From Thalassovita sp. (lineage in GTDB: Bacteria; Pseudomonadota; Alphaproteobacteria; Rhodobacterales; Rhodobacteraceae), in assembly GCF_963691685.1 (NCBI RefSeq), contig NZ_OY829290.1:1550001-1614000 (forward strand): a DNA stretch of 64,000 nt, in the 5' to 3' direction. The notes under the pieces are model-generated. The model saw nothing but the letters and a program-made list of their open reading frames with translations. It was not told the DNA's origin and did not search any database. The position numbers and the translations under genes are program-made. Shown piece after piece: positions 8,778 to 15,999 of this stretch (its first letter is position 1; the number at the start of each line of letters is the position of its first letter).

Positions 8778-10067
8778 TTAGGCCGATGCGGCCAGCGCCT
8801 GTTCCAGATCTGCAATCAGATCTTCGGCGTTTTCGATCCCGATGGAGATCCGCACCACATTCGGGCCAGCACCTGCTGCGACCTGCTGTTCTTCGGTCAG
8901 CTGGCGGTGGGTGGTGGAGGCCGGGTGGATCACCAATGAGCGTGCATCGCCAAGGTTGGCGACATGGCTGAATAGGTTCAGGCTGTCGACGAACTTGACG
9001 CAGGAATCGTAGCCGCCTTTCAGCGCTACGGTGAACAGGCCACCGGTGCCTTTCGGGCAGATCTTTTCGCCGCGCGCTTTATAGGGTGAGCTGTCGAGGC
9101 CCGCGTAGGTGACGGCCTCAACGTGGTCGTTGCCTTCCAGCCAACCTGCGATCTTCTGGGCGTTTTCGCAGTGACGCTCCATCCGCAGCGACAGGGTCTC
9201 GATCCCCATCAGCGTGTAATGCGCCGCCTGCGGGTTCAGCGTCATGCCGAGGTCACGCAGACCAATGGCGATGCCGTGGAAGGTGAAGGCCAGCGGTCCA
9301 AAGGTCTCATGGAACTTCAGGCCGTGATAGGCGGGCTCCGGCGCGGACAGGGACGGGAACTTGTCGCTGGCAGACCAGTCAAACTTGCCCGAGTCGACAA
9401 CCACGCCGCCGGTGACCGAACCGTTGCCGGTCAGGTATTTGGTCATCGAATGCACCACCAGTGTCGCGCCGTGTTCGATCGGGCGGCAGAGGTAGGGCGT
9501 GGCCGAGGTGTTATCAACGATCAGCGGCAGGCCAACCTTGTCGGCAATGGCCGAGATCGACGGCAGGTCGGTCACATAGCCGCCGGGGTTCGCGACCGAT
9601 TCACAGAAAATCGCGCGGGTGTCGTCATCCACAGCGGCCTCAACCGCGGCCAGATCTTCGAAATCAACAAACTTGGCCGACCAGCCGAACCGTTTGATGG
9701 TCTGACTGAACTGGGTGATCGAGCCACCATAAAGACGGGTCGAGACAACCACGTTATTGCCCGGCTGCATCAGCGGGAACAGCGCCATGATCTGGGCTGC
9801 GTGGCCCGACGAGCAGCAAACCGCGCCGGCGCCGCCTTCCAGCGTGGCCACACGTTCCTGCAGAACCGCCACGGTCGGGTTGGTCAGACGCGAGTAGATG
9901 TAACCCACCTCTTGCAGGTTAAACAGCGCGGCCGCGTGGTCTGCATCGCGGAACACATAGGCGGTGGACTGATAGATCGGGGTCTGGCGGGCACCGGTGG
10001 CCGGATCGGGGCGGGCGCCTGCGTGGATTTGCAGCGTGTCGAAGCCATAGTTCGGGGCGTCGGTCAT
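8778..10067 (-). CDS. metY: O-acetylhomoserine aminocarboxypropyltransferase (O-acetylhomoserine sulfhydrylase)
   Basis: A PLP enzyme of the Cys/Met-metabolism family that makes homocysteine from O-acetylhomoserine and sulfide. At 429 residues it has the length of MetY rather than the roughly 390 of MetB/MetC. PLP is bound through K210 in VVHSMTKYLTGNG. The aldolase-like substrate loops TPIYQSTAYVF, YIYSRLTNPTVAVLQER and the C-terminal SLVIHPASTTHRQLTEEQ are all present. AGGAGG lies just upstream of the ATG. It sits 235 bp downstream of an unrelated glycosyltransferase-like gene, so it probably has its own promoter. The sulfide-producing genes at 55-58 kb supply its co-substrate. Confidence 0.95.
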   Translation of the reverse strand: MTDAPNYGFDTLQIHAGARPDPATGARQTPIYQSTAYVFRDADHAAALFNLQEVGYIYSRLTNPTVAVLQERVATLEGGAGAVCCSSGHAAQIMALFPLMQPGNNVVVSTRLYGGSITQFSQTIKRFGWSAKFVDFEDLAAVEAAVDDDTRAIFCESVANPGGYVTDLPSISAIADKVGLPLIVDNTSATPYLCRPIEHGATLVVHSMTKYLTGNGSVTGGVVVDSGKFDWSASDKFPSLSAPEPAYHGLKFHETFGPLAFTFHGIAIGLRDLGMTLNPQAAHYTLMGIETLSLRMERHCENAQKIAGWLEGNDHVEAVTYAGLDSSPYKARGEKICPKGTGGLFTVALKGGYDSCVKFVDSLNLFSHVANLGDARSLVIHPASTTHRQLTEEQQVAAGAGPNVVRISIGIENAEDLIADLEQALAASA

Positions 10068-10302
10068 GCGGGGTTCCTCCTTAAGAACTCTGTTGGAACA
10101 AATGTTGGTTTTGTTGACAAAATGGATAGGGGATCAAAGAACGATCGACAACTATAACGGGCCTAAGTGGGCTCAGTTACGGAAAAAGGTCCGGTTAGGG
10201 CGGTAAATCCGGACGATTGTTCCAATCAGGGGTTGGGTGGATCGCTGTGCGGGGCAGAATCACGCTTTTGAAACGGCATGTGAACCCACCGCGCATCATC
10301 AC
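10068..10302. promoter_or_regulatory. metY upstream region, short dyad, no riboswitch seen
   Basis: A 235-bp gap. It has an AT-rich dyad TTTTGTTGACAAAA (10109-10122) 42 bp upstream of the metY start, suited to bind a regulator of methionine genes. I looked for the conserved core of SAM-II and related riboswitches on the metY strand and did not see it. Nothing else stands out. Confidence 0.3.
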
Positions 10303-11307
10303 TCAGCGGATCCACAAATTGTGGTTCTTCAGGCGCTGGCGGATCTTTTGTTCCTTGCGGGGCAGGTTTTCGCGATCAAATAGACCACGCGCCTTGTTGC
10401 CTTTGTTCTGGTAGATGAACCGTTTCATCGGCTCATATTCCTTCAGCACCCGCTTCATCTTATTTGGGCTTGCCAGATCTTCGACCAGCTCAATCACCGC
10501 GTCGCTTTCGCGGGCATAGAGCAGCGCCATCCAGCGATAGTGGCAACTGACCGAACCATCCAGCAGCCCTTCAGGCAGGGCACCGCGACCGCCGCCCAGC
10601 GAATGGATAACCAAGGGCAACACAACTTGATCCAACCAAGGATCCAGCACCTGACAGACCAGTTCTGCCGGTGGGTTGTCGCGGATCGACAGGGCATATT
10701 CCGCAAATCGTGCGCCAAACTCATGTGGGCATCGGTAGAAGAAATAGCCAGCGTTGAAGTAGAGGTAGCGGCGCCAGAACTCATCCGGCTCCTCCAGATC
10801 GAGGGAGCTTTCGAAATCCAGATCAAACCGATCATAGAGCGCGCCCCAGATGTCATTATATCCGGGGCCATAAAGCTCGATCGTGGGCCATGTGCCCTCC
10901 ACCCGTTCAGAGGCGCCGGGATTGGCAAAATCAAACGGCACCTTTGTCAAGTCATCAAGGATCAGCGTATCGGTGTCGAAAAACACAAACGGCTCCTCCT
11001 TGGGCAGGGCCATCAGCGCCTCAATCTTGTTGCCATAGGGATAGGCCGATCCAAAATGACGCGATTTGAAGTGGATCAGCTCCGCGCCGAAGCCCTGGAG
11101 CAGGTCAATGACCTGGGGATCCAGCACCCGCGGATCCTCCCGCCAGAGGGGGCCGGGTTCCGGGATGGCGATGAAAAAACGGCCGGGAAATTCGGGGTTG
11201 GCTTTATGGAATGAGGCCGCAAACAACAGCGCCTCATACTGCAGCCGCCCGGCTTGGGCGACAATCATCACGTTGAAAGATTGGCTTTTCGCTGCGGCTT
11301 TGGCCAT
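10303..11307 (-). CDS. Glycosyltransferase-like protein with a DxD motif
   Basis: A 334-residue cytoplasmic protein with no signal peptide. The best clue is FVFFDTDTLILDDL at about residues 107-120. The D111-x-D113 pair after a hydrophobic strand is typical of GT-A fold, metal-dependent sugar transferases such as family GT8. A second conserved-looking region is RYLYFNAGYFFYRCPHEFG, which matches the NAG part of GT8 acceptor loops. The C-terminus is strongly basic (MKRFIYQNKGNKARGLF). No other polysaccharide genes are nearby, so the acceptor is unknown. I recognise this as a roseobacter-type hypothetical protein rather than a named enzyme. Confidence 0.6.
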   Translation of the reverse strand: MAKAAAKSQSFNVMIVAQAGRLQYEALLFAASFHKANPEFPGRFFIAIPEPGPLWREDPRVLDPQVIDLLQGFGAELIHFKSRHFGSAYPYGNKIEALMALPKEEPFVFFDTDTLILDDLTKVPFDFANPGASERVEGTWPTIELYGPGYNDIWGALYDRFDLDFESSLDLEEPDEFWRRYLYFNAGYFFYRCPHEFGARFAEYALSIRDNPPAELVCQVLDPWLDQVVLPLVIHSLGGGRGALPEGLLDGSVSCHYRWMALLYARESDAVIELVEDLASPNKMKRVLKEYEPMKRFIYQNKGNKARGLFDRENLPRKEQKIRQRLKNHNLWIR

Positions 11308-11402
11308 AGTTGAACTGCCCCGACCTCATTTTTCGGTCACTATAGGGGCACGAACGCCTATGGGACAGTGTTCAAACAGATATTTTGACGTAGGAGGGTA
11401 TT

Positions 11403-11918
11403 ATGCTGGATGTGTTACTGATGATCGTGGCCATGGCTGTTGGCGGCGGTGAGGGCAATCAGGGGGCCGAAATGGCCAGCGATACAGCCACGCCCGCCCC
11501 GGCTGAGACGGCGGAACCTGCTGCCGCAGCACCTGTTGTGGCAGAGGCCGAGCCTCAGGTCGCCACGGGTAAATTCACCACGGCGACGGAGGTGAAACCG
11601 ATCCTGACCATGACCAAGGGCAATTGGGTGGCGGTGCGTGAATATGACGGTCACGATCTGGTCTACTTCACTCATCTGATGAGCTGGCGCTGCGGGCTGA
11701 GCGCTATGCGCTATTCGCTAAACGATGGGCCTTTGCAGGTCTATGATCTGCCCCCCTGTGATGAGGCCTCGGCCACGCCGAATGCGATCCCCAATGACTG
11801 GTTGCCGATCTCAGGCTTGCCGCCGCAGTCGGTGGAGAAAGTTTATGTTGAGATTTTCTATGATGACCTGAGCACAGATAGCGCCAGTTTTGATCGCGCT
11901 GGGGTGGAGATCCAGTAG
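11403..11918 (+). CDS. Hypothetical exported or anchored protein
   Basis: A 171-residue protein I do not recognise. A short hydrophobic N-terminus (MLDVLLMIVAMAVGG) could be a signal or anchor. It is followed by an Ala/Pro/Glu linker to about residue 55 and a compact domain from about 60 with FTTATEVKPILTMTKGNWVAVREYDG. Two cysteines, in SWRCGLSAMRY and LPPCDEAS, could form a disulfide, which fits the periplasm. TAGGAGGG lies 5-7 bp before the ATG, so the start is firm. It is convergent with the Crp/Fnr gene, with only 4 bp between the stops. Confidence 0.65.
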   Translation: MLDVLLMIVAMAVGGGEGNQGAEMASDTATPAPAETAEPAAAAPVVAEAEPQVATGKFTTATEVKPILTMTKGNWVAVREYDGHDLVYFTHLMSWRCGLSAMRYSLNDGPLQVYDLPPCDEASATPNAIPNDWLPISGLPPQSVEKVYVEIFYDDLSTDSASFDRAGVEIQ

Positions 11919-11922
11919 CGTC

Positions 11923-12492
11923 TTATTCTGCCGCTTTGCGCAACCGGCTGAGGGTGACAGGTGTCATGCCCAGATAGCTTGCGATGAAGGTGTGTGGAAA
12001 CAGCGCTTCGTGATTGGGGTGAACCTTGCGGAACCAGACCAGACGTTCGGCTGCGGGCAGGGCGGCCAGCGCCCATTCGCGTTGGGCGCGGCGGGTGATC
12101 TCAGCCCGCATAATGCCGTTGGCCCAATTGCGCACATCCACGTCGCGCAGCATTTCCGCCTCCAGATCGGAGGCAGAAATTGTGGCGATCGTGCAGTCTT
12201 TGAGCGCGCGAACCTCCGTCAGGGACCTGCCGTCCTGACTGCGTGCGATATGTGGCGGTAGGACGGTGGGGCCTTGATGCAGCCCGGTGCAGACCTCGCG
12301 CCCGTGAGTATCGCAGATCAGGCTGACCATCGCACCGGTGAGCAGCAGAATCTCCCGCTGTTCCGGTGCACCTTGCTGGCAGATGACGCTGCCTTTGGCG
12401 GCAACCTCCTGCCCAAACAATGCTGCCAGCCGCTGGGCTGTGTCCGCCGGCAGTCCCGCCGACTGCAAGAGATCAAGAAGTGCATGCATCAA
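11923..12492 (-). CDS. Crp/Fnr-family transcriptional regulator
   Basis: A 189-residue regulator with an N-terminal cyclic-nucleotide-binding fold (about residues 20-120; KGSVICQQGAPEQREILLLTGAMVSLI) and a short C-terminal helix-turn-helix ending LFPHTFIASYLGMTPVTLSRLRK. No FNR-type cysteine cluster is seen, so it is not an oxygen-sensing FNR. C39 and C60 are scattered. This compact form is common in alphaproteobacteria. The gene is divergent from a small membrane protein gene at 12594. Its ligand and target are unknown. Confidence 0.85.
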   Translation of the reverse strand: MMHALLDLLQSAGLPADTAQRLAALFGQEVAAKGSVICQQGAPEQREILLLTGAMVSLICDTHGREVCTGLHQGPTVLPPHIARSQDGRSLTEVRALKDCTIATISASDLEAEMLRDVDVRNWANGIMRAEITRRAQREWALAALPAAERLVWFRKVHPNHEALFPHTFIASYLGMTPVTLSRLRKAAE

Positions 12493-12593
12493 AGAATGTC
12501 CAAAATTGGCCCGGTCTTATCCGATGATAATGCGCCCCGGAGGGTGAGGCGGCTAGATCGGGACCATCAGAAACGAGATTTGGAAGTGAAACG

Positions 12594-13151
12594 ATGACCA
12601 AAAGGAAACAGACAAGCGGGCGGCAGGTGTTGGCCATTCTGGCACTGGCCCTACCGATCTATCTGATGATGGTGCTGGGACCGCTGGCCTGGATGGCGGA
12701 CATTGCGGGGCAGCCGGCATTTGATCTGCGCCCGATGGGGTATTCAGTGGCGGAGGCCGAAGCCCTGTTGACCGCGCTGGGTGAAAAAGGGCGTGCGCTC
12801 TATCTCTGGCGGCAAATCCCACTGGATCTGATCTACCCGGCGCTGATGGCTGCGGTTTTCTGGACGCTCTGCCGGTGGCTCGAATCGAAATCGCAAAATT
12901 CGGCAGGCTTCCCAGTCGCTGAACTACGATTCGCACGCTGGCTCGGCCTTGTCGCAGCGGCGGCGGACTATAGCGAAAACCTGGGCGTCATTCTGATGCT
13001 GAGTGAGGCGCTGCCGTTGCCCGTCATCGTGCCCTTTGCAAGCGCTGCAACCATCGCAAAATCGGTGCTGACCACCGGTGTTATCGCGTTGATTATCGCG
13101 GCATCTGTCGCGATCTGGCGTCAGTCGACGCGAGTGTCTACCATGGAATAA
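12594..13151 (+). CDS. Hypothetical four-helix inner-membrane protein
   Basis: A 185-residue protein with about four membrane helices: residues 11-35 (VLAILALALPIYLMMVLGPLAW), 72-90 (QIPLDLIYPALMAAVFWTL), 113-138 and 145-172. The loop after the first helix contains FDLRPMGYSVAEAEALLTALGEKGRALYL, a motif seen in small uncharacterised membrane proteins. It begins 101 bp from the Crp/Fnr gene and diverges from it, so control by that regulator is possible. No function can be given. Confidence 0.65.
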   Translation: MTKRKQTSGRQVLAILALALPIYLMMVLGPLAWMADIAGQPAFDLRPMGYSVAEAEALLTALGEKGRALYLWRQIPLDLIYPALMAAVFWTLCRWLESKSQNSAGFPVAELRFARWLGLVAAAADYSENLGVILMLSEALPLPVIVPFASAATIAKSVLTTGVIALIIAASVAIWRQSTRVSTME

Positions 13152-13208
13152 GCGCGCGAAAACAGCGTCTTGCGCTGCGTTCTTACCATCATTCTTTAAG
13201 AGAGAAGA

Positions 13209-13292
13209 TGGTGGGCGACCTTGGAATCGAACCAAGCGTGCGTCTCCGCGAGGGAGTTACAGTCCCCTGCCACACCTTGCGGCCTGTCGCCC
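13209..13292 (-). tRNA. tRNA-Tyr (GTA), CCA encoded
   Basis: An 84-nt tRNA. Acceptor stem GGGCGAC/GTCGCCC, discriminator A, encoded CCA. The anticodon stem GGGGA/TCCCT closes the loop CTGTAAC, giving anticodon GTA (Tyr). The long variable arm (about 14 nt, GCG-GAGA-CGC) is as expected for bacterial tRNA-Tyr. The T-arm CTTGG-TTCGATT-CCAAG is perfect. The D-region is unusual: position 8 reads A, not T, and the D-loop has C and G where A14 and A21 are expected. It lies head-to-head with rlmB. Confidence 0.88.
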
Positions 13293-13426
13293 ACTACCGA
13301 GCGGCGCTGCCGTTCGGTGAGGCGGTGTTTACGGTGCCGCGAAGGGGGCGTCAACCAGAAAATATCTTGCAGCTGACACTTCTCCAGCGCATTAAGCGCG
13401 GCAACCCGGATGGAAAGGTTTTCGGC

Positions 13427-14203
13427 ATGAAAAAGCCAAAGTGGGTGGTCGCCAAAGAACAGACCAAAAAAGCAGCCGCGGCTGAAACAGTCTGGCTGTT
13501 TGGCCTGCATGCGGTGCGTGATGCGCTGGAAAACCCGAACCGTCAGAAGCTGCGGCTGATCGTGACCAAAAATGCCAGCGACAAACTGGCCGAGGCGATT
13601 GCCACCTCGGGAATCACCCCTGAACTGGAGGATCCGCGCAAATTCAACGCGCCGCTTGATCCGCAATCGGTGCATCAGGGCGCCGCTTTGGAGGTGAAGC
13701 CGCTGGATTGGGGCAAGCTGGATCACGTCTGTGCGGGTGAGCCGGGGCTGGTGCCGCGGGTTGTTATGCTGGACCGGGTCACGGATCCGCATAACGTCGG
13801 GGCGATTCTGCGGTCGGCCGAGGTTTTTGGCGCCTGTGCGGTTGTTGGCACCCGTCACCATTCCGCCCCTGAAACCGGCGCCTTGGCCAAAACCGCCAGC
13901 GGCGCCCTGGAGCGTCAGCCCTACCTGCGCATTCGCAATCTGGCCGACGGCATGGAAGAGCTGCGCAACATGGGCTACCTGATTCTGGGCCTCGATGGCG
14001 AAGCAGATGAAACCATCGACGCCGCCGTGGAAGGCCACCGCGATCAACCCATCGCATTGGTGATGGGCGCCGAGGGGCCGGGACTGCGTCAGAAGACCAA
14101 AGAGACCTGCGATAAACTGGTGAAAATCGATTTCGCCCGTGGCTTTGGCTCGCTCAATGTCTCAAACGCGGCGGCTGTCGCGCTTTATGCCGCGAAACCG
14201 TAA
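13427..14203 (+). CDS. rlmB: 23S rRNA 2'-O-methyltransferase of the TrmH/SpoU family (RlmB)
   Basis: A 258-residue SPOUT methyltransferase that uses SAM to methylate the 2'-hydroxyl of a guanosine in 23S rRNA. The N-terminal substrate-binding part starts WLFGLHAVRDALENP. The three SPOUT motifs are clear: LDRVTDPHNVGAILRSAEVFGA (motif 1, with the catalytic N and R), IALVMGAEGPGL (motif 2) and GSLNVSNAAAVALY (motif 3, knot and SAM site). The frame stays open back through the tRNA gene, but homology begins at the ATG at 13427, with AAAGG upstream, and the longer leader is tRNA sequence. RlmB versus another TrmH member cannot be fully settled by eye. Confidence 0.9.
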   Translation: MKKPKWVVAKEQTKKAAAAETVWLFGLHAVRDALENPNRQKLRLIVTKNASDKLAEAIATSGITPELEDPRKFNAPLDPQSVHQGAALEVKPLDWGKLDHVCAGEPGLVPRVVMLDRVTDPHNVGAILRSAEVFGACAVVGTRHHSAPETGALAKTASGALERQPYLRIRNLADGMEELRNMGYLILGLDGEADETIDAAVEGHRDQPIALVMGAEGPGLRQKTKETCDKLVKIDFARGFGSLNVSNAAAVALYAAKP

Positions 14204-14232
14204 GGTTTCATCACACCGGACCTTGTGTTTAC

Positions 14233-14255
14233 GGGCAGAGCACATAACTCTGCCC
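14233..14255 (+). promoter_or_regulatory. Hairpin directly before the zinc-ribbon gene start
   Basis: A perfect 8-bp stem (GGGCAGAG / CTCTGCCC) with a 7-nt loop ends two bases before the ATG at 14258. It lacks a T-tract, so it is not a standard terminator for rlmB. It occupies the place where a ribosome-binding site should be, so it may influence translation of the next gene. Confidence 0.45.
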
Positions 14256-14257
14256 GC

Positions 14258-14581
14258 ATGGGTCATTCACGAAAAATCGCCACCTGCTGTTACTGTGGTC
14301 GCCGCTCTGAGCTGGTGCTGTCGGGCCGTGTGCAGCATGAATTAAGCTGCGGCTCCTGCGGGGCGCCTTTGCACAATATGAAACGGGTGCCATCGCAGCC
14401 TGTTCCGCCAGAGGCCAGCGGTGTGCAGCCGCGTGAACGGACCTACTATCGCGAACCCTATCCGCAGGCCCGGCCAGACAGCTACAAGCCGCATAAAACC
14501 CGCAAGCAGAAGCGCAGAAAACCTTGGGGTCGCAAGCTGTTTGAGGAAATCGTCGACGCGGTTGAGGACATCTTTGATTGA
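14258..14581 (+). CDS. Small zinc-ribbon protein
   Basis: A 107-residue protein. Residues 8-35 hold two CxxC pairs (TCCYCGRR and LSCGSCGAPL), a rubredoxin-like zinc ribbon. The rest is Pro/Arg/Tyr/Lys-rich (RERTYYREPY, HKTRKQKRRKPWGRK) and ends in an acidic amphipathic helix (LFEEIVDAVEDIFD). The mix suggests a nucleic-acid or protein-binding adaptor. ATG 14258 is chosen over an upstream GTG (14225) because the ribbon starts soon after it. However, no Shine-Dalgarno is visible, and a hairpin sits right before the ATG. I recognise the pattern from Rhodobacteraceae but know no function. Confidence 0.7.
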   Translation: MGHSRKIATCCYCGRRSELVLSGRVQHELSCGSCGAPLHNMKRVPSQPVPPEASGVQPRERTYYREPYPQARPDSYKPHKTRKQKRRKPWGRKLFEEIVDAVEDIFD

Positions 14582-14643
14582 TCGCTATACGCGGCGATAC
14601 GGGGCGGGCACCCGGCGCTGATCACAAATCCTTGAGCAGATAT

Positions 14644-14766
14644 TTGAAATCGCAGGCCGGCCCCCTATCTCAATCTATGAGAGACGCGTGACTGGAACCT
14701 CCGCGTCTCAGTTCACTGTCCCTCGTTCCGTACTGGCGCCCAGGTCCCCCCTTGGGCGCCTTTTCT
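14644..14766 (+). ncRNA. Candidate small RNA with promoter, two hairpins and terminator
   Basis: A free-standing unit in the gap before the CoA-binding gene. A promoter-like pair, TTGAAA (14644-14649) and TATCTC (14666-14671) with a 16-bp spacer, predicts a start near 14678. The transcript would hold a hairpin with a perfect 8-bp stem (GAGACGCG 14681-14688 with 14702-14709), a single-stranded C/T-rich stretch (CCCTCGTTCC), and a terminator with 8-bp stem GGCGCCCA (14735-14742 with 14753-14760) followed by TTTTCTTT. The length is near 90 nt. C-rich single-stranded and loop regions are typical of anti-Shine-Dalgarno small RNAs. No known RNA family was recognised. Confidence 0.42.
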
Positions 14767-14795
14767 TTAGCCCCGTCACCAGCTAGGCATAGGAC

Positions 14796-15269
14796 ATGAG
14801 TGAAAGTTATCGCGATGATGAGCTGAAGCGAATCCTGCAACGCACCAAACGGGTGGCGGTTGTCGGCGTCTCCATGAACCCGGTGCGGCCCAGTTACTAT
14901 GTGGCGCGCTATCTGGGACTGAAGGGCTATACCGTGCTGCCGGTCAATCCGGTCCATGCAGGCAAACGCCTGTTTGGCCAAACCGTGGTGACCTCGTTGA
15001 CTGACATTGAGGGCGGGGTGGATATGGTGGATATTTTCCGCCGCTCAGAACATGTGCCCGCGATTGTGGATGAGGCGCTGGACACCTTTCCAAACCTGCA
15101 GACAATCTGGATGCAGATCGGCGTGGAACATGCTGAAGCCGCTAACAAAGCCCGCGCGCGCGGGGTGGACGTGGTGATGAACCGCTGCCCGAAGATTGAG
15201 TATCAGCGCCTGTTTGGGGAATTGCGCATGGGCGGCTTTGCCACCGGCGTCATCTCCTCCAAACTCTGA
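14796..15269 (+). CDS. CoA-binding domain protein (YccU-like)
   Basis: A 157-residue protein with a single CoA-binding Rossmann fold: KRVAVVGVSMNPVRPSYYVARYLGLKGYTVLPVNP is the dinucleotide-type CoA site. The middle contains MVDIFRRSEHVPAIVDEAL and TIWMQIGVEHAEAANKARARGVDVVMNRCPKIE, where the cysteine of NRCPKIE is conserved in the family. The fold is that of the alpha subunit of succinyl-CoA synthetase without the ligase parts. The family's cellular role is not settled. It follows a candidate small RNA with its own terminator, so its promoter must lie within 14767-14795 or it is read through. Confidence 0.87.
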   Translation: MSESYRDDELKRILQRTKRVAVVGVSMNPVRPSYYVARYLGLKGYTVLPVNPVHAGKRLFGQTVVTSLTDIEGGVDMVDIFRRSEHVPAIVDEALDTFPNLQTIWMQIGVEHAEAANKARARGVDVVMNRCPKIEYQRLFGELRMGGFATGVISSKL

Positions 15270-15274
15270 GCCGC

Positions 15275-15586
15275 TTATTTGTTGCGCGATGCCTTTTCGG
15301 CGATGCCAGACTGGCCCTGCCGGCGGGCCAGTTCGGCCATGACATCACCCAGTGCTACGCCGCGAGATTGCAGCATGACCAGCAGGTGAAACAGCACATC
15401 CGCAGCCTCGGACGTGAGGCCCGCCTTGTCATCCTTCACCGCTTCGATGATGGCCTCAACCGCTTCTTCACCAAACTTCTCGGCGCATTTCTCGGGGCCT
15501 TTGGCCAGCAGCTTGGCGGTCCAGCTGCTTTCTGGATCCGCCTCGGCGCGGGCGGCGATGATGGTGGCAAGATCGTCGAGGGTCAT
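15275..15586 (-). CDS. hisE: Phosphoribosyl-ATP pyrophosphatase
   Basis: Hydrolyses phosphoribosyl-ATP to phosphoribosyl-AMP, step 2 of histidine synthesis. This 103-residue stand-alone HisE has the MazG-like helical fold, with the acidic metal-binding pattern EKFGEEAVEAIIEAVKDD followed by SEAADVLFHLLVML. The ATG at 15586 overlaps the stop of the upstream gene by one base (TGATG), so translation is coupled; a TTG one codon earlier is less likely. It is the last gene of the hisF-unknown-hisE unit on the minus strand. Confidence 0.95.
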   Translation of the reverse strand: MTLDDLATIIAARAEADPESSWTAKLLAKGPEKCAEKFGEEAVEAIIEAVKDDKAGLTSEAADVLFHLLVMLQSRGVALGDVMAELARRQGQSGIAEKASRNK

Positions 15587-15999
15587 CAATGGAATATCTC
15601 CAATCGTGTATCTTTCATGATGATGGCATCAACCATCGCCCAGAATTCTGAGGCAAAATCAGTACCCAGAACATCACTTCGGTCCAAAGGTGTGAACATA
15701 GTTATCTGCGCTTTGTTTTCTGGAGGCCAGTCCAAGAGGCTGCAACCGTCGCGTGTCCAGCTTGCGCGGGCGGCCCAGCGTTCAGTGCGCTTACCAGTAT
15801 CAGAGAAATCACCAACATAAATTGTGACCACCGGAGGGTGATTGCCAGAGGCGCTTGTAAAACGCACGTCGTAGAACCCGATATAGTTCCCCTGATGGGA
15901 TAGATCTCCATCGCCGCGCGTTGTTGTTTGGGCGCAGCAATCACATTGGGTGTGCTCAACGCCAGTTTCAATGACGTCGATGTTCTCCCATTCGATCAT
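15586..15999 (-). CDS. Unknown protein inside the hisF-hisE unit
   Basis: A 137-residue protein I do not recognise. It has a CDCC cysteine cluster near residue 20 (HTQCDCCAQTT) and many aromatic and acidic residues, e.g. SHQGNYIGFYDVRFTSASGNHPP and ASEFWAMVDAIIMKD. The first part resembles the small cysteine-containing fold of uncharacterised soluble bacterial proteins; there is no signal or membrane helix. It overlaps hisF by 4 bp (ATGA) at its start and hisE by 1 bp at its end, so it is a true member of the operon by translation coupling. A histidine-pathway role cannot be claimed from position alone. It may be a recent insertion. Confidence 0.6.
   Translation of the reverse strand: MIEWENIDVIETGVEHTQCDCCAQTTTRGDGDLSHQGNYIGFYDVRFTSASGNHPPVVTIYVGDFSDTGKRTERWAARASWTRDGCSLLDWPPENKAQITMFTPLDRSDVLGTDFASEFWAMVDAIIMKDTRLEIFH

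Noticed and set aside
10068..10302. SAM-type riboswitch upstream of metY
   Set aside because: The conserved SAM-II/SAM-V core was looked for on the metY strand and not seen; only a dyad is there.
13208..13426. Longer N-terminus for RlmB
   Set aside because: It would be translated from the antisense of a tRNA gene; homology starts at 13427.
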